DNA of 64,000 nucleotides from Roseiarcus sp050010035 (GCA_050010035.1 JBEKLU010000008.1:17162-81161); one strand, 5' to 3'. Shown: positions 44,325 to 52,712, counted from the first letter of the stretch. Notes: generated from the sequence alone by a model not told the origin. Program-made: numbers and translations.

Positions 44325-45329
44325 ATGTTGGAGCCTCCGCATCCCTTCGCCCGCTTCGTCAATCTTCTCGGACGCGGCAAGTCGTTGACGCGCTCGCTGA
44401 CTATCGACGAAGCCGAACAGGCGATGCGCATGATTCTGGCTGGGGAGGCCCGGCCCGAACAGATCGGGGCGTTGCTGATGCTGATGCGGGTGAAGGAAGA
44501 GACGGGGGACGAGATCGCGGGGTTCATTCGCGCCGCGCGCGCGTCCTTCGTCAGGCCGGCCGACGCGCCGCGCGTCGATCTCGACTGGCCGTCCTATGCC
44601 GGCAAGAAGCGGCAGTTGCCGTGGTTCCTGCTCGCCGCGGCGCTCATCGCGCGCAGCGGCTGGAGCGTGTTCATGCATGGCCTGGACGGCCACACCGAAG
44701 GCCGCGTGTGGGCGGGCGAGACGCTCCAGCGTCTCGGCTTTCCCATCGCCGGCGATTTCGAGGAAGCGGCGGGCCATTTGCGGCGTCGTCGCTTCGCCTA
44801 TATGCCGCTCGGGCGCATCAGCCCGAAGCTGGCCGCGCTGATGGAGCTGAAGCCGATCCTCGGGCTGCGCTCGCCCGTCCACACGCTGGCGCGCGGGCTC
44901 AATCCGTTCGCCGCGCCGACTTCGCTGCAGGCGGTCTTTCATCCCGGCTACGTCGCGATCCACCGCGACGCCGCGATCGCGCTTGGGGAAAAGCGCACCC
45001 TGGTGTTTCGCGGCGACGGCGGCGAAAACGAGCGCCGGCCGAACAAGCCGTGCGAGACCCTGTTGGTCGTCGACGGCGTCGCTGAGGAGACGCGCTGGCC
45101 GGCGATGTTCGAACCGCGGCAGGCGCCCGACGAGACGATGGACCTCGACAGGCTGGAAGCGGTCTGGCGCGGCGCCGAGGCCGACGAGTACGGCGAGGCG
45201 AGCGTCGTGGGCACAGTGGCGCTCGCGCTCTGGGCGATGGGCGTGGAGAGCGGCCCGGCGCGCGCGCAGGCGCGGGCGGAGGCGCTCTGGCGCGACCGCG
45301 ACCGGGGCTCTCTGGCGGCGGTCGCGTGA
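44325..45329 (+). CDS. TrpD2/YbiB-like anthranilate phosphoribosyltransferase family protein
   Basis: A 334-residue protein of the TrpD fold: LTIDEAEQAMRMILAGEARPEQIGALLMLMRVKEETGDEIAGFIRAAR is the N-terminal helical domain, and VFMHGLDGHTEGRVWAGETLQRLGF the centre. True TrpD has GNRSVSS and KHGNR motifs; here the corresponding part is HGLDGHTEGR, which fits the TrpD2/YbiB group, which bind nucleic acid and do not make tryptophan. ATG at 44325 is taken (MLEPPHPFARFVNLLGRG); GTG at 44319 is near. Function in this operon position unknown. Confidence 0.82.
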   Translation: MLEPPHPFARFVNLLGRGKSLTRSLTIDEAEQAMRMILAGEARPEQIGALLMLMRVKEETGDEIAGFIRAARASFVRPADAPRVDLDWPSYAGKKRQLPWFLLAAALIARSGWSVFMHGLDGHTEGRVWAGETLQRLGFPIAGDFEEAAGHLRRRRFAYMPLGRISPKLAALMELKPILGLRSPVHTLARGLNPFAAPTSLQAVFHPGYVAIHRDAAIALGEKRTLVFRGDGGENERRPNKPCETLLVVDGVAEETRWPAMFEPRQAPDETMDLDRLEAVWRGAEADEYGEASVVGTVALALWAMGVESGPARAQARAEALWRDRDRGSLAAVA

Positions 45330-45442
45330 TCCGATCGCCGGCTCGTCTTCGCCTTGCGCGATAAAACGAACTGGTTCAATTCGAGCCGGGGCGATAAAAG
45401 CGCCGATCCGCTCGGCCTCGATTGGGGGGAAACAAAAGGGAA

Positions 45443-46570
45443 ATGAACGCCATGCTCGCCAAAGACGACATCCTCGCGGCGCTCGCCGCCGTGCCGGGGC
45501 CGGACGGCAAGACCCCGCTGCCGCAATCGGGCGCCATCGACGGTGTGACGGTGCGCGACGGCAAGGTCTTCGTCGCCATCAAGATCAACCCCGCGCACGC
45601 CAAGGCGATGGAGGTCATGCGCTCCGAGGCGGAGGCCAAGATCAAGGCGCTTCCCGGCGTCGCCTCGGCGCTTGTGACGCTGACCGCCGAGAACGCCGGG
45701 CCCGCCGCGCCGGCGGCCGGGCACGGCCACGCCGCGCCTCGCCAGCGCCCGCCAGACGCAAGGCCGATCCCCGGCATCGACAAGATCATCGCCGTCGCCT
45801 CGGGCAAGGGCGGCGTCGGCAAGTCGACGACCGCCTGCAATCTCGCGCTCGGCCTGGCCCGGCTCGGCCTCAAGGTCGGCGTGCTCGACGCCGACGTCTT
45901 CGGCCCGTCGATGCCGCGGCTCCTCGGCATCACGGAAAAGCCGGATCTCGCGCCGGACGGCCACAAGCTCAAGCCGCTGGAAAAGTACGGCGTCAAGGTG
46001 ATGTCGATCGGCTTCCTCGTCGAGGAGGGCGCGGCGATCGTCTGGCGTGGGCCGATGGTGATGTCGGCGCTGACGCAGTTCCTGCGCGAGGTCGATTGGG
46101 GCGAACTCGACGTGCTGGTCGTCGACATGCCGCCGGGCACCGGCGACGCGCAACTGACGATGGCGCAGAACGTGCCGCTGTCGGGCGCTCTCATCGTCTC
46201 GACGCCGCAGGATCTGTCGCTGATCGACGCGCGGCGCGGCATCGCGATGTTCAAGCAGGTCGCCGTCCCGCTGCTCGGCGTGGTCGAGAACATGAGCTAT
46301 TTCGTCTGCCCGCATTGCGGCGGACGCACCGACATCTTCGCGCACGGCGGCGCGCGCCACGAGGCCGAGGCGCACGGCGCTCCCTTCCTGGGCGAAATCC
46401 CGCTCGATGTGAGGATCCGCGAAACCTCGGACGGCGGCGTTCCGGTCGTCGCCAGCGCGCCCGACAGCCCGCAGGCCGCGGCCTATCTGGCGCTCGCGGA
46501 GCGCGTGCGCGCGGCGCTGTTCGAAGGGCAGGGCGCGAGCCGCCCGGCGCCGCGCATCGTGGTGGAGTGA
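45443..46570 (+). CDS. apbC: Mrp/ApbC-type iron-sulfur carrier ATPase
   Basis: A 375-residue protein: N-terminal MIP18/DUF59-like domain (about residues 1-75) and a deviant Walker ATPase domain (about 110-350) with SGKGGVGKST, VLDADVFGPSMPRLLG, VDMPPGTGDAQLT, and CPHCGG, which binds the bridging Fe-S cluster between two monomers. It passes clusters to target proteins. ATG at 45443 is preceded by AAAAGGGA; another ATG is at 45452. It overlaps the GTG alternative of the next gene by 4 bases. Confidence 0.93.
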   Translation: MNAMLAKDDILAALAAVPGPDGKTPLPQSGAIDGVTVRDGKVFVAIKINPAHAKAMEVMRSEAEAKIKALPGVASALVTLTAENAGPAAPAAGHGHAAPRQRPPDARPIPGIDKIIAVASGKGGVGKSTTACNLALGLARLGLKVGVLDADVFGPSMPRLLGITEKPDLAPDGHKLKPLEKYGVKVMSIGFLVEEGAAIVWRGPMVMSALTQFLREVDWGELDVLVVDMPPGTGDAQLTMAQNVPLSGALIVSTPQDLSLIDARRGIAMFKQVAVPLLGVVENMSYFVCPHCGGRTDIFAHGGARHEAEAHGAPFLGEIPLDVRIRETSDGGVPVVASAPDSPQAAAYLALAERVRAALFEGQGASRPAPRIVVE

Positions 46571-46584
46571 GCGGAGCGGAGGCG

Positions 46585-46902
46585 ATGGGCGACGAGGGGA
46601 ATCGGGGCGCGCCGGAGCCATGGCCGAGCGAACTGCGCGTGCGCGAGCAGGGGCGCGAGTTGCGCATCGCGTTCGCCGACGGTTTCGCAGCGAGCATCTC
46701 GGCCGAGCGCTTGCGCGCGGCGAGCCCGAGCGCCGACAAGCGCCGCGCGAGCCCCGGCGAAGGCGGGGTCAGAATCGTCGCCGTCGAGACGGTCGGCAAT
46801 TACGCCGCGCGCATCGCCTTCGACGACGGGCACGATACGGGAATCTACAGCTGGCGGCTGTTGCGCACGCTGGCGGCCGAGCAACCGCCGCCGGCCTCTT
46901 GA
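46585..46902 (+). CDS. DUF971 family protein
   Basis: A 105-residue protein of the DUF971 family: LRVREQGRELRIAFADGFAASISAERLRAASPSA, VRIVAVETVGNYAARIAFDDGHDTGIYSWRLLRTLA. DUF971 domains often sit near Mrp/ApbC and contribute to Fe-S biology. ATG at 46585 follows GGAGGCG; GTG at 46567 would overlap the apbC stop by 4 bases. Its C-terminal tail is short. Together with apbC it forms an operon. Confidence 0.85.
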   Translation: MGDEGNRGAPEPWPSELRVREQGRELRIAFADGFAASISAERLRAASPSADKRRASPGEGGVRIVAVETVGNYAARIAFDDGHDTGIYSWRLLRTLAAEQPPPAS

Positions 46903-46912
46903 CGCCTCGCCC

Positions 46913-47119
46913 CCTTCTCCCCTTGCGGGAGAAGGTGTCGGCGAAGCCGACGGATGAGGGGTCGCGCCGCAAGGCGCGTCGCTTTGGCGTCGGCCGGACT
47001 CGCCCGTTTATGCATATAAATTGTCGCGGATCGCAGCAGCCCTGACAGGCGCGCCTTGCGGCGCGACCCCTCATCCGTCGCGGCTTCGCCGCGACACCTT
47101 CCCCCGCAAGGGGGGAAGG
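46913..47119. repeat. RIME-like paired palindromic elements
   Basis: Two copies in opposite orientation. First: CCTTCTCCC/GGGAGAAGG (46913-46935) and GTCGGC/GCCGAC (46937-46951), followed by GGATGAGGGGTCGCGCC. Second: the mirror words GGCGCGACCCCTCATCC (about 47061-47076), then GTCGCGGC/GCCGCGAC (47077-47095) and CCTTCCCCC/GGGGGAAGG (47097-47119). An AT-rich word TTTATGCATATAAAT lies between them. This resembles the Rhizobiales intergenic mosaic elements. It lies between the convergent DUF971 and rpsA genes and may aid termination. Confidence 0.75.
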
Positions 47120-47134
47120 GAGCCCGCCGCCCGC

Positions 47135-48880
47135 TTACTCGCCCTTCTTCGGCTTTTCCGCCTTGTCGCGCGCTTTGAGCGCCGCGCCCAGGATGTCGCC
47201 GAGCGAAGCGCCGGAATCGGCCGAGCCGTACTGCGCGATCGCTTCCTTTTCCTCGGCCACCTCCAGCGCCTTGATCGACACCGCGACCTTGCGCGCGCGG
47301 CGGTCGAACTGCGTGATGCGCGCGTCGACCTTTTCGCCGACCGAGAAACGCTCGGGACGCTGGTCGCCGCGGTCGCGCGCGAGCTCGTTGCGCTTGATGA
47401 ACGCCGTCAGGTCGGTGCCGGCGATCTTGACTTCGAGGCCGCCGTCCTTGACCTCGAGGACCTCGCAGGTGACCACCGAGCCCTTGCGCAGCTCGCCCTC
47501 GCCGCCCTCTTCGCTCGCCTTCTTGGCCGCGAACGGATCGCTGGCGAGCTGCTTGACGCCGAGCGCGATGCGCTCCTTCTCGATGTCGACGTCGAGAACC
47601 TTGGCGCTGACATGATCGCCCTTCTTGTACTCCTCGATCGCCTGCTCGCCGGGGCGCGTCCAGTCGAGGTCGGAAAGATGCACCATGCCGTCGACGTCGC
47701 CGTCCAGGCCGATGAACAGACCGAACTCGGTCTTGTTCTTGACCTCGCCCTCGACCGTCGAACCGACGGGATGCTTGGCCGAGAAGGCCTCCCAGGGGTT
47801 CTGCAGCGTCTGCTTGAGGCCGAGCGAGATGCGGCGCTTGGCGGCGTCGACCTCGAGCACCTGAACCTCGACCTCCTGGCTGGTCGAAATGATCTTGCCG
47901 GGATGGACGTTCTTCTTGGTCCACGACATCTCGGAGACGTGGATGAGGCCTTCGATGCCCGGCTCCAGCTCGACGAACGCGCCGTAATCGGTGATGTTGG
48001 TGACGCGGCCCTTGAGGCGCTGGCCGATGGCGTAGCGCTGCTCGATCGCCCCCCAGGGATCTTCCTGCAACTGCTTCATGCCGAGCGAGATGCGGTGCGT
48101 CTCGTGGTTGATCTTGATGATGCGCACCTTCACCTGCTGACCGATGCTCAGCACTTCGGTCGGATGGTTGACGCGCCGCCACGCGATGTCGGTGACGTGC
48201 AGCAGGCCGTCGATGCCGCCGAGATCGACGAACGCGCCGTAGTCCGTGATGTTCTTCACCGTGCCTTCGATGACCTGGCCCTCGGCGAGGTTGGCGACGA
48301 TCTCGTGGCGCTGCTCGGCGCGGCTCTCTTCGAGCACCGTGCGGCGCGACACCACGATGTTGCCGCGGCGGCGATCCATTTTCAGGATCTGGAAGGGTTG
48401 CGTCACGTTCATCAGCGGCGCGACGTCGCGCACCGGGCGGATGTCGACCTGGCTGCGCGGCAGGAACGCCACGGCGCCGTCGAGATCGACGGTGAAGCCG
48501 CCCTTGACCTGGTTGAAGATGACGCCGTCGACCTTCTCGTTCTTCTCGAAGGCCTGCTCGAGCTTGACCCAGCTCTCCTCGCGGCGCGCCTTGTCGCGCG
48601 AGATGACGGCTTCGCCGAGCGCGTTCTCGATGCGCTCGAGATAGACCTCGACTTCGTCGCCGACCCCCGGCGCCGCGTCGCGGCCGTGATTGGTGAATTC
48701 CTTCAGCGCCACGCGGCCCTCGGTCTTCAGGCCGATGTCGATGAGCGCCATGTCTTTTTCGATCGCGACGACCCGGCCCTTGACGACGGAGCCCTCGAAG
48801 GCCTCGTCCTCGCCGTAGGTCTCGTTCAATAGAGCGGTGAAATCCTCGCGCGTCGGCGCGGAGGCGGAAGTTACGGACAT
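47135..48880 (-). CDS. rpsA: 30S ribosomal protein S1
   Basis: A 581-residue protein with six S1 domains, for example GSVVKGRVVAIEKDMALIDIGLKTEGRV (about residue 30) and GRVTNITDYGAFVELEPGIEGLIHVSEMSW and two later ones. S1 helps mRNA binding to the 30S subunit. It has the Rhizobiales-typical N terminus MSVTSASAPTREDFTALLNETYG, and a Lys-rich end. AGGAGAGACA precedes the ATG. The stop is 16 bases from the RIME-like repeat. Genes such as cmk, often upstream of rpsA, are not next to it here. Confidence 0.96.
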   Translation of the reverse strand: MSVTSASAPTREDFTALLNETYGEDEAFEGSVVKGRVVAIEKDMALIDIGLKTEGRVALKEFTNHGRDAAPGVGDEVEVYLERIENALGEAVISRDKARREESWVKLEQAFEKNEKVDGVIFNQVKGGFTVDLDGAVAFLPRSQVDIRPVRDVAPLMNVTQPFQILKMDRRRGNIVVSRRTVLEESRAEQRHEIVANLAEGQVIEGTVKNITDYGAFVDLGGIDGLLHVTDIAWRRVNHPTEVLSIGQQVKVRIIKINHETHRISLGMKQLQEDPWGAIEQRYAIGQRLKGRVTNITDYGAFVELEPGIEGLIHVSEMSWTKKNVHPGKIISTSQEVEVQVLEVDAAKRRISLGLKQTLQNPWEAFSAKHPVGSTVEGEVKNKTEFGLFIGLDGDVDGMVHLSDLDWTRPGEQAIEEYKKGDHVSAKVLDVDIEKERIALGVKQLASDPFAAKKASEEGGEGELRKGSVVTCEVLEVKDGGLEVKIAGTDLTAFIKRNELARDRGDQRPERFSVGEKVDARITQFDRRARKVAVSIKALEVAEEKEAIAQYGSADSGASLGDILGAALKARDKAEKPKKGE

Positions 48881-49122
48881 TGTCTCTCCTAAGAAGCCCT
48901 TTACGGGCGGCGCCGGCGGGGTTGGCGTTGACGAAGAGCTCCCGTCGCCGGATCGGGGCCCCTAGCGCTTCGCTTCGCGGGGCCCATCGCCGCCTCTTGA
49001 AAGGCGGGCCGGCGCAGGCGCCGGCGTCGAGAACTCGTGGGGTTATGCGCACGGCCGGAGAGCCGAACGCAGGGCGCGTCCTTAGCAGGTTGGGCCAAGC
49101 GGAACAAGCAGGAAATCGGATC

Positions 49123-49668
49123 TCACGACGTCGGCGCGCAGCGCCGAGCGGCGACGGCCTCGGCGGCGTTCGGCGAAACCCACTCGATCGGCCGATCGAC
49201 GACGCCCTGGTAGCCCGAGTAGAGCGCCGCGAGCATCAGCGCCGCGACGGTGTCGATGTCCTGGGACTCCCTGATCGGCAATCGGAGCTGAAAGTTGCCC
49301 TTCGAGGCGTCCATGTCGAAGCCTAAGCGCGCCAGCGCCGCGAGCCCGGCGGGCAGGGGACGGCGCCCCGGCTCCGGATCGAGGGTTCCCGACTGCGCCT
49401 CGCAGTAGATTCGGCTGCTGTCGTCGTTGAAGAGGCACTGCACATACGCCTGAACGGGCGACAACGGCGGCCAGGCCAGGATCAGGAACGGATCGCGGTT
49501 CTGCGTCGCCGCGGCGATCATCCTCAGGCCCTCGGCCACCCGGCACTGGTGCATCGCGACGAAAGCTTCGAACCCATCTCCGCCCGCCGCCGACCCGTGC
49601 GCGCCGGCGACGATCGCTGCGATCCCCGCCAGCGCTCTGACGGCTCGACGCTCGACGGACCCGGACAT
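49123..49668 (-). CDS. Exported protein of unknown function
   Basis: A 181-residue protein with a signal peptide at residues 1-29 (AVRALAGIAAIVAGAHGSAAG). Two cysteines lie in MHQCRVAEG and VQCLFNDDSSRIYCEAQSG. The later part GFDMDASKGNFQLRLPIRESQDIDTVAALMLAALYSGYQG may bind a partner. GGGGGGAGG upstream supports the ATG at 49668 over 49689. I do not recognise a named family. It lies between rpsA and the next leftward gene. Confidence 0.65.
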   Translation of the reverse strand: MSGSVERRAVRALAGIAAIVAGAHGSAAGGDGFEAFVAMHQCRVAEGLRMIAAATQNRDPFLILAWPPLSPVQAYVQCLFNDDSSRIYCEAQSGTLDPEPGRRPLPAGLAALARLGFDMDASKGNFQLRLPIRESQDIDTVAALMLAALYSGYQGVVDRPIEWVSPNAAEAVAARRCAPTS

Positions 49669-49814
49669 GCTCGCCTCCCCCCGGCGCATGATAATCCGCG
49701 CCCGCGCGCCGTCAAATCGAGGCGCTTCGCCGCGGCGCCGGCCGCCGAGCCCCGTCGCCCTTCGGCCAACGCGCCGCGCGCGACAGATCGCGAAAAGCCT
49801 ATCCGTGTCTCGGC

Positions 49815-50309
49815 TTACGGAATCTCAACCGCTTGGGCGCCGTTTTCGGTCCCGGTTTCGACCGCGCGCGGCGCCGCCAAAGCCAGCGGCGGGGTGGGAA
49901 GCGCGAGCGGCGGCGGTGCGGGCGCGCCGCCGGCCAGCGCGGGCGGAGCGCCGGCCAGGGCGTGATACTTGTCGAGCTGGGCGATCATCTTCAGCAGCGG
50001 CTCGACCGCTTTCAGATCGCCCTGCTCGAGATCGAGGTCGACGACGCGCAACGCCTTGGTCAGCCGCATCACCTGCAAGTGAACGTAATGCGCGCCGGAG
50101 TCGAGCCGACGCTTCTCGACCGCCTTCGCCGTCGCGCGCCGCACCGTCTTGACGCTGAGCTTCAGCGTCTCGGGGATCGTCTCGGCGGCGTAGCCGGAAA
50201 CCACGAGATCGAGAATGTCCTCCTGCAGCCGCGCGCGCACCAACCGCCGCTCGCGCGCCGCCTCGCGCATCTGCGCCCGCGCCGACCCCTTCGCCCCGCC
50301 GCCGTCCAT
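49815..50309 (-). CDS. Small protein with HTH-like motif and Ala/Pro-rich tail
   Basis: A 164-residue protein. DILDLVVSGYAAETIPETLKLSVKTVRRATAKAVEKRRL (about residues 31-69) reads like a helix-turn-helix of the Sigma-70 region 4 or terminase small-subunit kind. A helical segment follows (HLQVMRLTKALRVVDLDLEQGDLKAVEPLLKMIAQLDKYH), then an Ala/Pro repeat region (about 121-150, for example ALAGAPPALAGGAP). No named family is recalled with certainty. AGGAGAGCGGCG precedes the ATG. Possibly a phage remnant or a regulator. Confidence 0.6.
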   Translation of the reverse strand: MDGGGAKGSARAQMREAARERRLVRARLQEDILDLVVSGYAAETIPETLKLSVKTVRRATAKAVEKRRLDSGAHYVHLQVMRLTKALRVVDLDLEQGDLKAVEPLLKMIAQLDKYHALAGAPPALAGGAPAPPPLALPTPPLALAAPRAVETGTENGAQAVEIP

Positions 50310-50747
50310 CGCCGCTCTCCTGAGCCGCGCGAGCCGAAGCGGCCGGATAAAGGCAGGATAGCGCGATTTCTGAATTATAGAAAGAACTTGTTGGCGTGAA
50401 AGGGGAAACAGGTGGGTTTTCAGGATGTTGGCGGCGCCGACGCGTCATGACGCTTCGGCGAAAGCTCACTGAACGCCCATTTCGCGTCCCCCGCCTCAAT
50501 AAAGGGGCTAAGTAAGCTGGCGCCGTAATCCGTAATCCGATCGGCTGCCTGTTCTTCTGGCTCGCCATCATCCGCTTCAGTTCGGTGGCGGCGCAGGCGG
50601 CGTGAGGGGCGTACGAGGCTGCTCGTCTCGGTCGATGAGCGGCGCGCCGAATCGTTCCGCTTGGGCGTCAAGGCACTGGGGGCTTGACCGAGCCATAGCC
50701 ATTGAGTTATGAGTTTCTCTCTCATAACTCTGAAGCTATAGGTTCGA
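50310..50747. other. Intergenic region upstream of the ArsR operon
   Basis: About 440 bases. The only open frame of size is on the minus strand with an unusual Arg/Glu composition and no recognisable domain, so it is not called. Bases 50528-50543 hold a tandem CCGTAAT repeat. The last 45 bases hold the ArsR promoter and operator (50702-50730). The rest shows nothing clear. Confidence 0.5.
50702..50730 (+). promoter_or_regulatory. Promoter and perfect 10 bp inverted repeat of the ArsR operon
   Basis: GAGTTATGAG (50704-50713) and CTCATAACTC (50721-50730) are perfect reverse complements around a 7 base spacer. TTGAGT (50702-50707) and ATAACT (50724-50729) are 16 bases apart and could be -35 and -10. 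The operator ends 17 bases before the arsR ATG, fitting autorepression by the ArsR protein. Confidence 0.6.
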
Positions 50748-51071
50748 ATGCTCTCCTCAGCCGACACGCTCTTCGCCGCGCTGGCCGATCCCACCCGACG
50801 GGCGATTTTCCAGCGGCTGTCGCAGGAGGGCGAGCAGCCCGTGCGCGTTCTGACGGGCCATTCCGGCGTCTCGCAACCGGCCGTGTCGAAACATCTCGCC
50901 ATGCTGAAGCGCGCTGGTCTGGTGAACGACCGGCGTGCCGGCCGCGAAACCTATTATCGCGTCCGGATCGAAGGGCTTTCGCCGCTGATCGACTGGATGA
51001 GCCTCTACGGCGCCTTCTGGCGCGAGCGGCTCGACGCCCTCGAAGAGCTGCTTGCAAGGATGGATCAATGA
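50748..51071 (+). CDS. ArsR/SmtB-family transcriptional regulator
   Basis: A 107-residue winged-helix regulator: ADTLFAALADPTRRAIFQRLSQEGEQ is the N-terminal helix pair, TGHSGVSQPAVSKHLAMLKRAGLVNDRR is the recognition helix, and GRETYYRVRIEGLSPLIDWM the wing. No Cys pair for metal binding is present, so it belongs to the non-metal group often paired with SRPBCC proteins. It would repress its own operon. ATG at 50748 follows the operator at 50704-50730. Confidence 0.92.
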   Translation: MLSSADTLFAALADPTRRAIFQRLSQEGEQPVRVLTGHSGVSQPAVSKHLAMLKRAGLVNDRRAGRETYYRVRIEGLSPLIDWMSLYGAFWRERLDALEELLARMDQ

Positions 51072-51126
51072 CGCGACCGGCGAAGAGCGCCGACGCGACG
51101 CCCCATCACCTGGGAGGGATGAACTC

Positions 51127-51567
51127 ATGGCCGAACCAATCGAAGGCGCCCGTTCCCTGGTGTTCGAGCGGCAGATGCCGCATCCGCCCGAGAAGATCTG
51201 GCGCGCGCTGACTGAGCCCTGGCTGATCGAGGAATGGCTGATGAAAAACGACTTCGTAGCCCAAGTCGGCCGTCGTTTCTCCTTTCGCGCAACGCCGCTT
51301 CCGGGCTGGTCCGGCGTCGCCAACTGCAAAGTCGTGACGGTGGAGGCCCCGCGCCGGCTCGCCTATCGCTGGGGCGACGGGACCGAATCGGAAAGCGGCC
51401 TGACGACGCTCGTCACCTGGACGATGACCCCGCGCGACGGCGGAACGCTGGTGCGCATGGAGCAATCCGGCTTCCGAGCGCAGGACGGACGCAGCTTCCA
51501 GCGCATGGGCGGCGGGTGGCCGCGTGTTCTCGAGCGGCTGGAGCGGGTCGCGGGAGGCGTCGCGTGA
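51127..51567 (+). CDS. SRPBCC/AHSA1-domain protein
   Basis: A 146-residue SRPBCC fold protein of the AHSA1 type: SLVFERQMPHPPEKIWRALTEPWLIEEWLMKNDF, GRRFSFRATPLPGWSGVANCKVVTVEAPRRLAYRWGDG, and TWTMTPRDGGTLVRMEQSGF. These proteins bind hydrophobic ligands and commonly follow an ArsR gene. ATG at 51127 is chosen because GGGAGGG lies upstream. It starts 55 bases after arsR and its stop overlaps the next gene (GTGA). Confidence 0.9.
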   Translation: MAEPIEGARSLVFERQMPHPPEKIWRALTEPWLIEEWLMKNDFVAQVGRRFSFRATPLPGWSGVANCKVVTVEAPRRLAYRWGDGTESESGLTTLVTWTMTPRDGGTLVRMEQSGFRAQDGRSFQRMGGGWPRVLERLERVAGGVA

Positions 51568-52193
51568 GCCCGGCGAGCGCTCGCATCGCCATCGTCTACC
51601 ACAGCGGATACGGCCACACCGCGCGACAGGCCCAAGCTGTAAGAGAGGGAGTGGAACAGGCGGAGGGCGCCGAAGCCCTGCTCCTATCCGTCGAGGAAGC
51701 GCAAACGCGCTGGAGCGATCTGGCCTCGGCCGACGCGATCATCTTCGGCGCGCCGACCTACATGGCGAGCGCGTCGGCCCAGTTCAAAGCCTTCCAGGAC
51801 GCGACCTCCCACGCGGTCATGGCCAAGGGCTTTGCGTGGAAGGACAAGATCGCGGCCGGCTTCACCAACTCGGGCTCCCGTTCCGGCGACAAGCTGGCGA
51901 CGCTGATCCAGATCGCTCTCTTCGCGGCGCAGCACGGCATGCACTGGATCAACCTCGATCTGCCGCCTGCAAACAATTCGACGACCGGATCGGAGGCGGA
52001 GCTCAATCGCCTCGGCTTCTTCCTGGGCGCCGGCGCGCAGTCGAACACCGACGAAGGCCCCGACGTCGCGCCTCCCGAAGCGGACCTCGCGACGGCGCGC
52101 CATCTCGGGCGACGCGTCGCCGAGACGACGCTCCAGTTCGTCCGCGGTCGCGCCGTTTTGCGCTCCCGGTCTGTCGCCGCGCAGGCGACCTGA
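51564..52193 (+). CDS. Flavodoxin-fold NAD(P)H-dependent oxidoreductase
   Basis: A 209-residue WrbA/flavodoxin-like protein: IAIVYHSGYGHTARQAQAVREG (FMN phosphate loop), ADAIIFGAPTYMASASAQFKAF (isoalloxazine-binding), AAGFTNSGSRSGDKLATLIQI, and NNSTTGSEAELNRLGFFLGAG. GTG at 51564 overlaps the SRPBCC stop by 4 bases, completing the operon. It may reduce quinones or azo/nitro compounds with NAD(P)H; the substrate is inference. Confidence 0.88.
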   Translation: MSPASARIAIVYHSGYGHTARQAQAVREGVEQAEGAEALLLSVEEAQTRWSDLASADAIIFGAPTYMASASAQFKAFQDATSHAVMAKGFAWKDKIAAGFTNSGSRSGDKLATLIQIALFAAQHGMHWINLDLPPANNSTTGSEAELNRLGFFLGAGAQSNTDEGPDVAPPEADLATARHLGRRVAETTLQFVRGRAVLRSRSVAAQAT

Positions 52194-52242
52194 GCGCGCT
52201 CGCGACGTCTATTGCGCTTCCGTCAGTAAGTATCGCGGCGAA

Positions 52243-52270
52243 ATATTTTGCGTCGACATATTTTGCGTCG
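52243..52270 (+). repeat. Two direct repeats upstream of the cold-shock gene
   Basis: ATATTTTGCGTCG occurs at 52243-52255 and again at 52258-52270, 15 bases apart, in the 247 base region between the flavodoxin and cold-shock genes. Repeats about 1.5 helical turns apart could bind a regulator twice. Confidence 0.5.
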
Positions 52271-52440
52271 GCGCTTGCGAATCCAATAAAAGATTGCTAT
52301 ATGCGCTCGATCGGGCTTCGGCCGAATGACTTGGCCTGGGCGTGATTCGCGTCAGACTGACGACCTTCTCCCAAAACTCGAAACACCTCGACCGCGCGCG
52401 CGCGGTTCATTTTGGCGCATACGCAATAAGGAACAGGTCT

Positions 52441-52650
52441 ATGGCGCAGGGAACCGTGAAGTGGTTCAACGGACAAAAAGGCTTCGGCTTCATCCAGCCG
52501 GATGACGGCGGCAAGGACGTCTTCGTCCACATCAGCGCGGTCGAACGCGCCGGTCTGAAAGGCCTCAACGAGGGTCAGAAGATTTCGTTCGAGCTCGTCG
52601 CCGATCGCCGCACCGGCAAGTCCTCGGCCGACAATCTCAAGGCGGTCTGA
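52441..52650 (+). CDS. Cold-shock domain protein
   Basis: A 69-residue CspA-family protein that binds single-stranded RNA/DNA. RNP1 KGFGFIQP and RNP2 VFVHISAVE are intact; MAQGTVKWFNGQKGFGF is the usual start. It acts as an RNA chaperone. A 190 base or so leader is typical. The region upstream has two direct repeats. An intrinsic terminator follows at 52713-52754. Confidence 0.95.
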   Translation: MAQGTVKWFNGQKGFGFIQPDDGGKDVFVHISAVERAGLKGLNEGQKISFELVADRRTGKSSADNLKAV

Positions 52651-52712
52651 CCGCCTGGGAACAGCGTCTTTTCTTCTTGACCGCGGATGAACCGGCAAGA
52701 AGACGCGAACAC

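Noticed and set aside
47021..48832. A 603-codon plus-strand frame over rpsA
   Set aside because: Antisense to the six S1 domains; composition is typical of a shadow frame.
50739..50752. Motif like the tRNA T-loop (GGTTCGAAT)
   Set aside because: No acceptor stem, anticodon arm or CCA context around it; it is part of the arsR ribosome site region.
50420..50902. Minus-strand open frame upstream of the ArsR gene
   Set aside because: It overlaps the ArsR operator and gene start, has an odd composition and no ribosome site or domain.
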